Of a stretch of DNA of 44,453 bases, positions 7,468 through 17,534 are shown in pieces. Every line of letters starts with the position of its first letter. The first letter of the stretch is position 1. The translations under genes were made by a program, and so were the position numbers. The notes beneath the pieces were generated by a model that made no database searches, had not been told where the DNA came from, and worked only from the letters and a program-made list of their open reading frames with translations. Source of the stretch: Caldifarciminota bacterium UBA6260 (lineage in GTDB: Bacteria; Hydrothermota; 32-111); NCBI GenBank assembly GCA_002441125.1, contig DJVI01000021.1, positions 1 to 44,453 on the forward strand, given 5' to 3'.

Positions 7468-8331
7468 ATGAAATTGATAAAAGATAAAACTTTTTTTGCA
7501 GATTTGATGCTTTTGTTTACTACATTACTATGGGGGTTAACTTTTGTTACGGTAAAGGATGGAACAAAATATTCCTCTTTTTCAGTTTTTATCTTTATAA
7601 GATTTTTTATCGCAACAATCCTTATTTTTCCTTTTATAATCAAAAAATTAAAATTTTTGAATTTGAAAAATATTTTTGATGGATTTATACTCGGCATTTT
7701 TGTTTTCCTTGGTTTTTTCCTTCAAACCGTGGGGCTAAAATATACAACACCGTCAAGATCAGCATTTATTACAGGTCTATCTGTTATCATAGTTCCGTTT
7801 CTTTCATACTTCTTTTTTAAGAAAAAAATAGGATTTTCAACTTTTTTCGCTCTATTGTTATCAGTTTCAGGGCTTCTTTTTATGTTCAACCCTTCTTTTT
7901 CAACAGAGATAAATAAAGGTGATGTCTATACATTACTGTGTGCTTTTGTTTTCGCTTTTGTTATTATCTTTGTTCAAACATTCAACAAAAGGAATGACAC
8001 TTTTTTACTGGTTTTCACACAATTTTTGACCGTTTCATTTCTTTCCTTGATTTTTACATTTTTTGAAGATTTTTATATTTCTTTTAATAAAAATTTTTTT
8101 GTTGGTATGTTTTATACATCGGTATTTGCAACATTTCTTGCACTTTTGATACAAAACAGATTTCAAAAGGATACAGATGAGGTAAGAGCGGGGATAATTT
8201 ATACACTTGAGCCTGTTTTTGCTTCAATATTTTCATATCTTATATTCAAAGAAAATTTTACAGCAGGTTTTTTGATCGGTGGGACATTGATTTTTTCAGG
8301 ATTTTTGGTTTCAAAAATCTTTGTCAAATAA
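7468..8331 (+). CDS. EamA/DMT-family transporter
   Basis: The 287-aa protein has ten hydrophobic segments in two five-helix repeats, the drug/metabolite transporter layout. The first repeat opens with LLFTTLLWGLTFVTVKDG. The TTPSRSAFITGLSVIIVPFLS segment ends helix 3-4 and FTLEPVFASIFSYLIFKE-like residues mark the second repeat. The transported solute is unknown; metabolite or amino-acid export is usual for the family. It is a single gene, 46 nt after the phosphoesterase. Confidence 0.9.
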   Translation: MKLIKDKTFFADLMLLFTTLLWGLTFVTVKDGTKYSSFSVFIFIRFFIATILIFPFIIKKLKFLNLKNIFDGFILGIFVFLGFFLQTVGLKYTTPSRSAFITGLSVIIVPFLSYFFFKKKIGFSTFFALLLSVSGLLFMFNPSFSTEINKGDVYTLLCAFVFAFVIIFVQTFNKRNDTFLLVFTQFLTVSFLSLIFTFFEDFYISFNKNFFVGMFYTSVFATFLALLIQNRFQKDTDEVRAGIIYTLEPVFASIFSYLIFKENFTAGFLIGGTLIFSGFLVSKIFVK

Positions 8332-8342
8332 TTATCTGCTTG

Positions 8343-8370
8343 TTGATTTTTACAAAAAATAATATATAAT
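8343..8370 (+). promoter_or_regulatory. Predicted promoter of the amino-sugar / ABC operon
   Basis: TTGATT (8343-8348), a 16-nt spacer and TATAAT (8365-8370). A normal leader follows, with AGGAGG at 8392-8397 before the ATG at 8405. Confidence 0.65.
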
Positions 8371-8404
8371 GAATAAGTTTTAATAATTTTTAGGAGGTTT
8401 TTAA

Positions 8405-9517
8405 ATGGTAAAAGTTCCTTTTCTTGATCTTAAAACTCAATATCATTCGATAAAGAATGAGGTTGACAGAAAACTTGTTGAAGTTTGTGAAAACACTGCT
8501 TTTTCGATGGGACCTTTTGTTGAGGAATTTGAAAAAAAATTTGCTGAATATTTAGGTGTAAAACATTTTGTTGCAACCAGTACTGGAACGAGTGCTCTAC
8601 ATTCTGCTCTTCTTGCTTTTGGAATAGGTAACGGTGATGAGGTTCTTGTTCCTGTTAACACTTTTACGGCAACAGCGGAAGCGGTTGTGATGGTTGGTGC
8701 AAAACCTGTTTTTGTTGATAATGATCCATTGACATACAATATGGATATATCAAAAATTGAGCAACTTATTACCCATAAAACAAGAGCGATAATTCCTGTC
8801 CATCTTTATGGTCAACCGATAGATATGGAAAAAATAGTTGAAATCGCATCCAAACACAATCTTATAGTGATTGAAGATTGTGCACAGGCACATGGTGCAA
8901 AGTTTAAAGGAAAAATGGTTGGAACTTTTGGACATGCTGCTTGTTTTTCTTTTTATCCTGGAAAGAATCTTGGATCCTATGGTGAAGGTGGAGGAGTTGC
9001 AACAAATTCTGATGAGATTGCCGAAAAGATAGATAAGATAAGAAACCATGGATCGAGGATAAAATATGTCCATGAATTTGTTGGATACAACTATCATATG
9101 CATGGTTTTCAGGGTGCTGTTTTAACTATCAAGTTGAAGTACCTTGATGGTTGGAACAAAAAGAGAAGGGAGATCGCAGAAAAGTACAGTCAGAAACTTA
9201 AAGATATAAAGGATCTTGCATTGCCTTATGTTCAAAAAGAGTGTGAACATGTTTTTCATCTTTATGTTATAAGAACAAGTTATAGAGAAGAGTTGAAACA
9301 GTTTTTGAATGATAATGGAGTTGGAACCAACATACACTATCCATATCCTTTACATCTACAGGAGTCATATAAGTTTCTTGGATACAAACAGGGAGATTTT
9401 CCTGTTGCTGAGGATTATGCTCCTAAACTTCTTTCTTTACCAATGTTTCCTGAGATGACGGATGAACAGGTTGATTATGTGGTTGAAAAGATAAAAGAAT
9501 TTTACAAAGGAAAATAG
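8405..9517 (+). CDS. DegT/DnrJ/EryC1/StrS family sugar aminotransferase
   Basis: This 370-aa PLP enzyme transfers an amino group to a nucleotide-linked keto-sugar. Visible features are the PLP-binding TSTGTSALH (58-66), IEDCAQAHGA with Asp158, and the Schiff-base lysine K187 in FYPGKNLGSYGEGG. Length is normal for the family. It opens a five-gene operon with overlapping or abutting genes. The adjacent Gfo/Idh-type dehydrogenase suggests the two make a UDP-aminosugar (WlbE/WlbA-like pairing), for transfer by the next gene product. Confidence 0.93.
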   Translation: MVKVPFLDLKTQYHSIKNEVDRKLVEVCENTAFSMGPFVEEFEKKFAEYLGVKHFVATSTGTSALHSALLAFGIGNGDEVLVPVNTFTATAEAVVMVGAKPVFVDNDPLTYNMDISKIEQLITHKTRAIIPVHLYGQPIDMEKIVEIASKHNLIVIEDCAQAHGAKFKGKMVGTFGHAACFSFYPGKNLGSYGEGGGVATNSDEIAEKIDKIRNHGSRIKYVHEFVGYNYHMHGFQGAVLTIKLKYLDGWNKKRREIAEKYSQKLKDIKDLALPYVQKECEHVFHLYVIRTSYREELKQFLNDNGVGTNIHYPYPLHLQESYKFLGYKQGDFPVAEDYAPKLLSLPMFPEMTDEQVDYVVEKIKEFYKGK

Positions 9518-10507
9518 ATGAAAACAGTTGCTGTGATCGGTTATGGTTATTGGGGCCCGAATCTTTTAAGAGTTCTCGATTCTTTAAAGAAGACAAAAGT
9601 AAAATATGTCTGTGACCTGAATGAAAAAAGGTTACATGAAGCAAAAGAAAAATATCCAAACTATATCTATACAACGAATGTTGAAAACATTTTTAACGAT
9701 AAAGAGGTTGATGGAATAATTATCGCAACTCCAATAGAATCACATTATTCTCTTGCAAAGAGAGGTTTTGAGAGCGGGAAAGATGTTTTTGTTGAAAAAC
9801 CTCTCACAGGCTCTTCAAAAGAATCTTTCGAACTTGTAGAGTTGAGTAAAAAGTATGGAAAGATTTTGATGGTTGGACATACATTTGTCTATTCTCCTCC
9901 AGTAAGAAAGATGAAAAGTTTAATCGATTCTGGAGAACTTGGAGAAATATATTTTATGACGAGTTCAAGAGTCAACCTTGGATTACACAGAAAATCGATC
10001 TCGGTTATCTGGGATCTTGCACCACACGATCTTTCGATAATCTTTTACTGTTTGGGAGAGTTTCCAGTATTTATAGATGCGATTGGAAGGGATTCGATAA
10101 TAAAAGGGATTCCAGATGTCTCTTTTATCAATCTGAAATTTCCATCAAACATAGTTGCCAACATTGAACTATCATGGCTTGCGCCAACAAAGATGAGAAG
10201 AACAGTTGTTGTTGGTTCGAAAAAGATGCTTGTTTATGATGATGGTGAACCGAATGAAAAGGTGAGAGTTTACGATAAAGGGATAGAGATAAAAGAACCA
10301 GAATCTTTTGGAGAGTATCAACTGACATATAGAACAGGTGATATGTATGTTCCGAGGATCGAGAATATTGAACCGTTGAAACTGGAAATGGAGGAGTTCA
10401 TCGATTGTATGGAAACAAGAAATAAACCCCTTTCCGACGGAGATTTTGGTTTGAAAATTGTTGAAACCATAGAAAAGGCAGATAAGATTCTTTATGAATC
10501 TCTATGA
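9518..10507 (+). CDS. Gfo/Idh/MocA family sugar dehydrogenase
   Basis: The 329-aa protein has an N-terminal Rossmann fold (VIGYGYWGPN, about 6-15) and the EKP motif (93-95) that places the catalytic lysine. It starts on the base after the aminotransferase stop. A role in oxidising a nucleotide sugar before transamination is inferred from this pairing. The WlbA-like subgroup is the closest I recognise. Confidence 0.9.
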   Translation: MKTVAVIGYGYWGPNLLRVLDSLKKTKVKYVCDLNEKRLHEAKEKYPNYIYTTNVENIFNDKEVDGIIIATPIESHYSLAKRGFESGKDVFVEKPLTGSSKESFELVELSKKYGKILMVGHTFVYSPPVRKMKSLIDSGELGEIYFMTSSRVNLGLHRKSISVIWDLAPHDLSIIFYCLGEFPVFIDAIGRDSIIKGIPDVSFINLKFPSNIVANIELSWLAPTKMRRTVVVGSKKMLVYDDGEPNEKVRVYDKGIEIKEPESFGEYQLTYRTGDMYVPRIENIEPLKLEMEEFIDCMETRNKPLSDGDFGLKIVETIEKADKILYESL

Positions 10508-11904
10508 TAGCGAAAAGTTCAAAGATTGAAAAAACTATAATAATCTTTACAGACATTTTAATCATTGTCCTTTCCTATCTTTTTGCTTTGTGGTTTCGAA
10601 TGCATTCTGGACTTTTTCCAAGTTCAACTCCAATAACACTGACTTTTGAGCACCTTTTAACCCTGTTTGGAGTTATATTTTTTCAGATTTATATTTTTTA
10701 TGAAAAAGGTTTATACTCTGAAAAAAATTTTTTAAGAAGAGTAAAACAGATTCCGATTATTATTCAATCCGCTCTAATAACAATAATTTTTCTACTTTTT
10801 TTCTCATACCTTACAAAAGGGAATCCTTTTCTTGAAAGAAGATCTGTGATTATAGTTGCGTTTATTGTGGAGATTTTTCTTTTAATATTTTTTCGTCTTG
10901 TTATATTTAGAAACTTTTTTCATACACTTTTGAAAAAAGGTATTGGAAGAGAGAATATTTTAATAGTTGGAAACAAGGATATTACCGAAAGGTTGGAACT
11001 AGCATTATACGATTTCGACAGGTTCAGATTTGTGATAAAGGGAAAATTTTCTGAAAATATCACAGTAGAAAGTGTTCAAAAAACTATTGAACAAAAAGGT
11101 ATAGATACAGTTTTTTTAATTGAAGAGGGCATGGAAAAAAATCTTCTCGTAAATCTTATAGCACTCTGTAAAAATAAAAATCTTCAGGTGTTTCTGCTTT
11201 CAAATATGTTCGATCTTGCAGTTTCAAATGTTGATATGACAACATTTGAAGGGATACCGGTAATTGAATTGACTCAGAAAAATAAATTTTTCAATCTCTT
11301 TTTGAAAAGAACAGTTGATATAATCGTTTCCTTTCTACTACTTTTGATTCTTTTTCCATTGTTTTTGATAATTGGTATCATAATTAAGATCGATTCAGAA
11401 GGACCGGTATTTTTTCTGCAGGAAAGAATTGGAAGGAATGGAAAAAAATTTAAAATGTTCAAATTCAGAACAATGTACAAAGATAATGATGAAAGGATAC
11501 ATAAAGAGTATGTTACAAAACTTATAAAAGAGGGAAAGAAGGATGAATCCGGAATTTACAAGATCAAAAATGATCCAAGAATAACAAAGATAGGAAAATT
11601 TTTGAGAGCATTTTCCCTTGATGAATTTCCTCAACTTATAAATGTTTTAAAAGGTGAAATGTCTCTTGTTGGTCCCCGTCCACCTATTGAGTATGAGGTT
11701 GAAAATTATGATGAATGGCATAAAAGAAGATTATCTGTAAAACCAGGAATGACAGGTATGTGGCAGGTTTCAGGAAGAAATAGGGTTGGTTTTGAGGATA
11801 TGGTTTTGCTTGATATATACTATGTTGAGAATTTCAACATTTGGCTTGATATAATAATACTTTTAAAAACTATTCCTGCAGTTATAAAAAGGGAAGGTGA
11901 ATGA
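10504..11904 (+). CDS. Undecaprenyl-phosphate sugar phosphotransferase (WbaP/CpsE type)
   Basis: The 466-aa initiating glycosyltransferase has four N-terminal TM helices (about 10-130), a Rossmann-like middle, a fifth TM helix (about 265-295) and a C-terminal bacterial sugar transferase domain. That domain shows FKFRTMY, DPRITKIGKFLRAFSLDEFPQ and SLVGPRPP, the conserved catalytic core. It moves a sugar-1-phosphate onto the polyprenyl carrier at the inner membrane, starting a repeat unit for surface polysaccharide. It overlaps the preceding gene by 4 bp. Confidence 0.93.
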   Translation: MIAKSSKIEKTIIIFTDILIIVLSYLFALWFRMHSGLFPSSTPITLTFEHLLTLFGVIFFQIYIFYEKGLYSEKNFLRRVKQIPIIIQSALITIIFLLFFSYLTKGNPFLERRSVIIVAFIVEIFLLIFFRLVIFRNFFHTLLKKGIGRENILIVGNKDITERLELALYDFDRFRFVIKGKFSENITVESVQKTIEQKGIDTVFLIEEGMEKNLLVNLIALCKNKNLQVFLLSNMFDLAVSNVDMTTFEGIPVIELTQKNKFFNLFLKRTVDIIVSFLLLLILFPLFLIIGIIIKIDSEGPVFFLQERIGRNGKKFKMFKFRTMYKDNDERIHKEYVTKLIKEGKKDESGIYKIKNDPRITKIGKFLRAFSLDEFPQLINVLKGEMSLVGPRPPIEYEVENYDEWHKRRLSVKPGMTGMWQVSGRNRVGFEDMVLLDIYYVENFNIWLDIIILLKTIPAVIKREGE

Positions 11905-12653
11905 GCCCACTTTTAAGTGTTAAAAATCTAAAAAAAAGTTATGGTAAATTTTTGCTTGATAACCTGTCTTTTGAATTATATGAAAAGGAGATGGTTGGTT
12001 TTCTTGGACCAAATGGTTCAGGTAAGACAACAACAATAAAACTGATAATGAACAGTATTTCAAAGGATGGCGGGGAAATAATTTTTGATGGAAAAAGGAT
12101 AGAAAAAGATGATGTTACTTTCAGAAGGGATATAGGATATATGCCTGAAAGTGGAACACCTTATGAATTTTTGACTGGAAGAGAGTATATAGATTTTATT
12201 TTGGGAGTTTTTAAAGTAAAAAAGGATGAAAAGAAATTGGATGAACTTTTCAGAATTTTTAACCTTAAAGAGGAGAAAAAAAAGATTGGAAAATATTCAA
12301 AAGGGATGAAACAAAAGCTTCTTTTCATCTCTGCTATAATACATAATCCAAAACTTCTTATTCTTGATGAGCCTTTTAACGCTGTTGAACCCCAGACAGC
12401 CTTTTTGATGAAAAACATTCTGAACGGTTTAAAGGAGGAAGGAGTCTCTATTCTTTTCTCATCACATACACTTGAAATTGTTGAAAAATTATCAGACAGA
12501 GTTATTCTTCTAAACGATGGAAGGAAGGTCGGAGAAGGAGAGATAGAGCAGATAAAAAGGGATGGTGGTGTTGAGGAATTTTTCAAAAGGGTAATAGTCT
12601 CATCAGAAAATGATGAGAACATAAAAAAGATAATCGAAATCATCAAAGAATGA
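11901..12653 (+). CDS. ABC transporter ATP-binding protein
   Basis: The 250-aa ATPase has Walker A GPNGSGKTT (about 36-44), a signature written YSKGMKQKL in place of LSGGQ, Walker B LLILDEPF and the switch His in SSHTLE. The YSKGM signature variant is typical of DrrA/NatA-like exporters. ATGA overlaps on both sides tie it to the sugar transferase and to the permease that follows. Cargo is unknown. Confidence 0.92.
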   Translation: MSPLLSVKNLKKSYGKFLLDNLSFELYEKEMVGFLGPNGSGKTTTIKLIMNSISKDGGEIIFDGKRIEKDDVTFRRDIGYMPESGTPYEFLTGREYIDFILGVFKVKKDEKKLDELFRIFNLKEEKKKIGKYSKGMKQKLLFISAIIHNPKLLILDEPFNAVEPQTAFLMKNILNGLKEEGVSILFSSHTLEIVEKLSDRVILLNDGRKVGEGEIEQIKRDGGVEEFFKRVIVSSENDENIKKIIEIIKE

Positions 12654-14191
12654 TAAAAACTCTTATTCCTGTTGTTTTCAAAGAGTATTTCAGATCTGAT
12701 AACAATAAAAGGATCTTTCAGTTTCTATTCTTTATAATAGTTCCAATATTTCTTTTTTTAACCCTCACACTTTCGAATTCATCAATTTTTTTTAACAGGG
12801 AGAGTGTTCTCTTATCTATAGATTTTTTGATAGCAATACTTGTTACCTCCTTTTCTCTGCTTTACATATCAGATCCTGAAGATAAAATTTTTGAAGATTA
12901 CCCGATAAATTATCTACCTATAAAAAAATTTTATATATTTTCGGTTATATTCTTTTTCCTTTTCCTGTTTCTTCTTTTTACCTTTTGTTTTCTGTTTTAT
13001 TCTATATCCCTTCTTTTATCACTAATAAAGATAAATGGTAAGAACATATTTTCATTTTCAGAAATACTCTCTTTTCTTTCACCATCATTTCTGTCTTTGC
13101 CTTACAATCTGATTTTTTCCCTTTTGACAGGTGGATTAATAGGGATTTTGATAAAAAAAATAAGTGAGATTTTTGAAGGTGGTTTTAAAAAATTCATACT
13201 TTTTGTATTCTATTTTTTGGTTTTGCTTCTTTTCAAAAAGTACTTTTCTTACATCTATACTTTTATTCAGAAAAATGATCTTAACAATTTAAAATTTTTA
13301 TTCTCAACAGTTGGTTTTTCATCAAATATACTACTTTTGATTTTAAAAAAATCTGGTTTTTTGTATTTTACCTTTTCTTTTATAATCTTAACTTTCATGA
13401 TTTTTCTTTTTAAAATTTTTTCAGATCTCAATTTCCTTTTACCTTTTCAAAAAGATATTGAATTTGATTTTAAAATAAAAAAAACTTATAATGTTTCATC
13501 TATTTTTAAATTGATTTTTAAAAGAGTTTTCAATTTTACAACAACCTTCTTTTTTGTGCTCTGGTTTTTACTTTTGATTTTGAATTATATATTTATCAAA
13601 AACTTTTTCTTCTTCACATTTTTATCTTTAACACTATACATTTACCTTTTTGTATTTTTTGATAAACTCCTTCCATCAAGGGAAGAAAATTATATCTTTA
13701 TACTCGACACAGTGCCTATTTCATTTAAAAAGTTTGAGGGTGTTGTATATCTTTTCTATTATCTTTTCGCTTTTCTACCTGTTATATTTACAAGTCTGGT
13801 TTCACTTTTAAAAACGAACTATTTTTCCAACCTTCAAATTATAAAAAGTTTAGAGTATTTTATGTTTTTATTTTTCTTCCCACTTGTGATGTCTGCTGTT
13901 TTTCCTTTCTATTACTCACTCTTTCCAAATTTTCTTTCAGAGAATAAAAATGGTAAAAAACTTACAAGGGGTGGATTGCTTTTGGTTTTTATTACAACAA
14001 ACTTTATCTTTTCTATTATAAACTCTATCGTCGCAGTTTACTATTCATCTCCTGAAGCAAGAAATTTTATAAACAACCTTTTCTGGAAAAAAGGTTATTT
14101 TGTTGGAAAAACTTTCTTCTATTTTATATTTTTGTTTTCGATCTTTGTTCACATAAGATCGTTTTTGAAAATAATTAAATCTTTCAAGTAA
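12650..14191 (+). CDS. ABC transporter permease, large unrecognised membrane protein
   Basis: The 513-aa, strongly hydrophobic protein has about a dozen predicted TM segments and is rich in Phe, Leu and Ile. No named family is obvious. It starts within the stop of the ATPase gene (ATGA), so it is almost certainly the membrane partner. Being downstream of surface-sugar genes suggests envelope export, but an independent function is possible. Confidence 0.75.
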   Translation: MIKTLIPVVFKEYFRSDNNKRIFQFLFFIIVPIFLFLTLTLSNSSIFFNRESVLLSIDFLIAILVTSFSLLYISDPEDKIFEDYPINYLPIKKFYIFSVIFFFLFLFLLFTFCFLFYSISLLLSLIKINGKNIFSFSEILSFLSPSFLSLPYNLIFSLLTGGLIGILIKKISEIFEGGFKKFILFVFYFLVLLLFKKYFSYIYTFIQKNDLNNLKFLFSTVGFSSNILLLILKKSGFLYFTFSFIILTFMIFLFKIFSDLNFLLPFQKDIEFDFKIKKTYNVSSIFKLIFKRVFNFTTTFFFVLWFLLLILNYIFIKNFFFFTFLSLTLYIYLFVFFDKLLPSREENYIFILDTVPISFKKFEGVVYLFYYLFAFLPVIFTSLVSLLKTNYFSNLQIIKSLEYFMFLFFFPLVMSAVFPFYYSLFPNFLSENKNGKKLTRGGLLLVFITTNFIFSIINSIVAVYYSSPEARNFINNLFWKKGYFVGKTFFYFIFLFSIFVHIRSFLKIIKSFK

Positions 14192-14194
14192 TAT

Positions 14195-14222
14195 TTGATT
14201 TTTTTTATAAATTTCTTATAAT
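14195..14222 (+). promoter_or_regulatory. Predicted promoter of the pdxJ-to-RqcH operon
   Basis: TTGATT (14195-14200), a 16-nt spacer and TATAAT (14217-14222), with a second TATAAT at 14225-14230. AAGGAGG follows at 14237-14243, just before the pdxJ ATG at 14248. Confidence 0.6.
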
Positions 14223-14247
14223 CATATAATCATATTAAGGAGGAAAA

Positions 14248-14973
14248 ATGCTTTTAGGAGTTAATATAGACCATGTTGCAACTTTAAGGGAAGCGAGAAG
14301 ATCTTTTGAGCCTGATATTATGACTGCTGCAATACTCGCACAACTTGGAGGTGCTGACGGGATAACTGTTCATCTGAGACAGGATAGAAGGCACATACAG
14401 GAAGAGGATGTTGTGATTTTGAAAAATGGCATCTCCGTTCCTTTGAACGTTGAAATCTCTCTTGATGAACAAACCGTTGAATTCATAAGAACCATAAAGC
14501 CTGAAAAGGTATGTCTTGTTCCGGAGAATCCAAGTGAGATAACAACCGAAGGTGGGTTGAATCTTCTTTCAAAAAATATTTATGATAAAACGAAAAATGT
14601 TATAAAAAAGCTGCATTCAAGGGATATAGAGGTTTCTATCTTTATAGAACCAGAATTGAAGATGGTTGATCTTGCAAAGAATCTTGGTGCTGACGCTATA
14701 GAAATAAACACAAAATCTTATTCTGAATGTGAAAATCTAAAAGAACTTGAAAAAGAGTTTGAAAGGGTTGCCGAATGTGCTAACTATGCAGCTTATAAAA
14801 AGAAACTCATAGTTAACGCTGGTCATGGCTTAAACTATGATAATGTTTCCCCGATAGTTGAGATTGAGGAGATAAACGAACTCAACATAGGACACTCCAT
14901 AATAGCAAAATCTGTTTTTTATGGTATTGAGAAATCTGTAAAACTTATGAGGGATCTGATTGAAAAAAGATAA
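14248..14973 (+). CDS. pdxJ: Pyridoxine 5'-phosphate synthase
   Basis: The 241-aa TIM-barrel enzyme condenses 1-deoxyxylulose 5-phosphate with aminoacetone phosphate (3-amino-2-oxopropyl phosphate) in DXP-dependent vitamin B6 synthesis. Diagnostic segments are GVNIDHVATLREAR at the N-terminus, GADGITVHLRQDRRHI, CLVPENP and NAGHGLNYDN. Length is normal. It leads a six-gene run in which every gene overlaps the next. Confidence 0.97.
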   Translation: MLLGVNIDHVATLREARRSFEPDIMTAAILAQLGGADGITVHLRQDRRHIQEEDVVILKNGISVPLNVEISLDEQTVEFIRTIKPEKVCLVPENPSEITTEGGLNLLSKNIYDKTKNVIKKLHSRDIEVSIFIEPELKMVDLAKNLGADAIEINTKSYSECENLKELEKEFERVAECANYAAYKKKLIVNAGHGLNYDNVSPIVEIEEINELNIGHSIIAKSVFYGIEKSVKLMRDLIEKR

Positions 14974-16312
14974 ATTTATTTTTGGTTTTTTGATACTTTT
15001 TATCCTTTTCTTACCTTTCTGTAAGAAAAATTATGTTGAAGAGAAAAGTGATCAGAAGAAAGAAGAAACGAAAGAAAAATATTCATTTTTTGTTATTTCA
15101 GAAAAAGGTTTTAACTTATACGATAAAGATTTCAACCTTAAAAGAGCATTTTCATTCCAATTTCCAGTAGTTGATTTTTCCGAGTTCAAAGAAAAAGTTT
15201 ATGTTATGACATCTGATTCGAAAATTTCAATTTTCAACAAAAAACTTTTTAACATAGAATACAACTTCTCCTTCAACCAGCCACCAACTTTGATGAAGAT
15301 TATATCAAACGAAAGAGGTTTCTACTATATCTCTAAAAATAAACTAATTTATAAAGATAAACAGAAAGAGGAAACTGTTATTTCTGTTGATACAAATTTT
15401 GTCCAGATCTTCAAAAATCCTTTCCAGAATTTTTTATATATAGTTGACGAAAAGGGATTTTTATATTCGATAGATTTTTCAAGGAAAATTTTGAAAAGAA
15501 GATTTTTCGTTGGAGATGTTCTTGATATAGGATTTGAAAAGTATGGGACAAGGTTAATAGTTGTTTCATCGAAAACTACCCTTATTCTTGATTTTGAAAC
15601 ATTGAACATAATAGAAGAGATAAAAGATTTTTTCACAAACTGTTATACTTTTGATAAAAATCCACAATTTTTACTTTACTCTTATGCTGATGGAAGAATG
15701 TTTCTCTACGATGGTATAAAATATACTCCAATGGAAAAGATTGAAGTGAAAGATAAGAATAGTGATATAAAAAGTTTCAGCGATTCAATACTTATAATAC
15801 ATTCAAAAACGAGAAATAATTTTGATCTTTTTGTTAACGGAAGAAGAACAAGGAAATTCAATGTTAAAAGTGAACAGGAAACCAGAATGGTTGATTTGAT
15901 TTTCGAAAAGGATCTTATTCTTGCAAAAGACTCTCTTGTCTTAGTTTATAACATTTTTACAGACAGTTTTAAAACCTATGTTATCAAAGAAAAAATTAAA
16001 GGTATAAGAGTAGTTTCCGAAGAGTTTGAAGAGAAGGTTGAAGAGAAACCTCAGATAAAAGAATTTTATACTATCCAGATATACTCCCTTTCAAATGAAA
16101 TATCTGCTAAAAGTGAAAAGGAAAGATTGAAAGCTAAAAATCCAGAAGACACAATTATTGTAAACGATACAACTATACTTGATAAAAAGATATACAGGCT
16201 ATATCTTGGACTTTTTGAAAATATGGATGATGCTTCTATAAAAAGGGATGAGTTGATTAAAAGAGGATATGGAAGGGACATTGTTATCAAAAAGATGAAG
16301 ATAAATGATTGA
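14960..16312 (+). CDS. Lipoprotein with propeller-like repeats and C-terminal SPOR domain
   Basis: The 450-aa protein starts at TTG with AGGGA upstream. It has a lipoprotein signal ending LPFC (lipidated Cys about residue 21), a long beta-rich middle that looks like WD40/PQQ-type propeller blades, and a SPOR domain (about 372-448, FYTIQIYSLSNEISA... RLYLGLFENMDDA...). SPOR domains bind denuded septal peptidoglycan, so a role at the division site or envelope is inferred. The start overlaps pdxJ by 14 bp. Confidence 0.78.
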   Translation: MKKDKFIFGFLILFILFLPFCKKNYVEEKSDQKKEETKEKYSFFVISEKGFNLYDKDFNLKRAFSFQFPVVDFSEFKEKVYVMTSDSKISIFNKKLFNIEYNFSFNQPPTLMKIISNERGFYYISKNKLIYKDKQKEETVISVDTNFVQIFKNPFQNFLYIVDEKGFLYSIDFSRKILKRRFFVGDVLDIGFEKYGTRLIVVSSKTTLILDFETLNIIEEIKDFFTNCYTFDKNPQFLLYSYADGRMFLYDGIKYTPMEKIEVKDKNSDIKSFSDSILIIHSKTRNNFDLFVNGRRTRKFNVKSEQETRMVDLIFEKDLILAKDSLVLVYNIFTDSFKTYVIKEKIKGIRVVSEEFEEKVEEKPQIKEFYTIQIYSLSNEISAKSEKERLKAKNPEDTIIVNDTTILDKKIYRLYLGLFENMDDASIKRDELIKRGYGRDIVIKKMKIND

Positions 16313-17534
16313 ACCAAAACTTTTCAAAAACCTTTATAATCTTGAACATAAACCTGTAAAAACTTACAATTTTGATCTTAAAAATTTTAAAGATTTTCTT
16401 AAAGAATTCTCTTCACCACAAAAAGATATTGGAAAAATTATCCATGTTGCTGGGACAAATGGAAAAGGGAGTGTTGTTGGAATTATTTCAAGTATCCTGA
16501 AAGAGAGTTCTTTTAAAGTTGGAACATACACTTCTCCACATATAAAAAGTATCAACGAGAGGATAAAAATAAATGGTAGAGATATATCTGATAGAGATTT
16601 TGAAAAATATGAGAAAATGGTTTATGATAAGATCAAAATCAGAAAAAAAGATTACAGAACATTTTTTGAAGCTATAACTACACTCGCTTTTTTATATTTC
16701 AGAGAGAAAAAGGTTGATTATTCGGTTATTGAGGTTGGACTCGGTGGAAGGCTCGATTCAACAAATGTTGTTGAAAATTCAATTTCCGTTATAACAAAAA
16801 TAGATTTTGACCATATGCATCTTTTAGGAAATACTCTTGAAGAAATATCTTACGAAAAAGGTGGAATTATTAAAGAGAATGGCATTGTATTCACATTCAA
16901 ACAGGAAAAAAAAGTTTTAAATGTTTTGAAAAGTATAGCAAAAAAAAGGAAAAGTAAAATTTTTGTAATAGATTGTTCAAAATATAAAAAAAGAAAAGGT
17001 GGTTTTATATACAAAAATGTTTTTTATAAATTCAAATACCCATACTCCTACCAGATAGAAAACGCAATTCTTTCAATAGAGGTTTCAAACTTTTTAGGTC
17101 TAAAACAAATGGATATTAAAAAAGGAATTGAAAATTTCAATATTGAGGGACGACTTGAAATTGTAAGTAAAAATCCGTTTGTTATTGTTGATGGAAGTCA
17201 TAATCCTGCTGCAGTTGAAAGATCTTTAAAAGAGTTGAAAAATTTATACCCAACAAAGAAGATAAACACTATTTCCATTTTTATGTCTGATAAAGATTAT
17301 TCGAAATCTATAGATATTTTAAAAAAATATGCATCAAAAGTTTTTTTAACACAGATAAATTTCTTTAGATGTGCAAAGGTAAAAGATTATGAAAATATAG
17401 AAGGTGTAAAAGTTTTTAAAAGACCAAAGGAAGCTTTTAAAAAAGCTATTGAGAGAAACAGTATAATCCTTTTTATAGGCTCATTCTATCTTATAGAAAA
17501 AGCTAAAAAAATTGTTAAGAATTATGGAAAATGA
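16305..17534 (+). CDS. folC: Folylpolyglutamate synthase / dihydrofolate synthase
   Basis: This 409-aa Mur-ligase-family enzyme has the P-loop GTNGKGS (50-56), YTSPHIKSINERI, the VIEVGLGGRLDSTN segment and DGSHNPAAVE at the start of the C-terminal domain. It adds glutamate to dihydropteroate or folate. It overlaps the preceding gene by 8 bp. Confidence 0.95.
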   Translation: MIEPKLFKNLYNLEHKPVKTYNFDLKNFKDFLKEFSSPQKDIGKIIHVAGTNGKGSVVGIISSILKESSFKVGTYTSPHIKSINERIKINGRDISDRDFEKYEKMVYDKIKIRKKDYRTFFEAITTLAFLYFREKKVDYSVIEVGLGGRLDSTNVVENSISVITKIDFDHMHLLGNTLEEISYEKGGIIKENGIVFTFKQEKKVLNVLKSIAKKRKSKIFVIDCSKYKKRKGGFIYKNVFYKFKYPYSYQIENAILSIEVSNFLGLKQMDIKKGIENFNIEGRLEIVSKNPFVIVDGSHNPAAVERSLKELKNLYPTKKINTISIFMSDKDYSKSIDILKKYASKVFLTQINFFRCAKVKDYENIEGVKVFKRPKEAFKKAIERNSIILFIGSFYLIEKAKKIVKNYGK

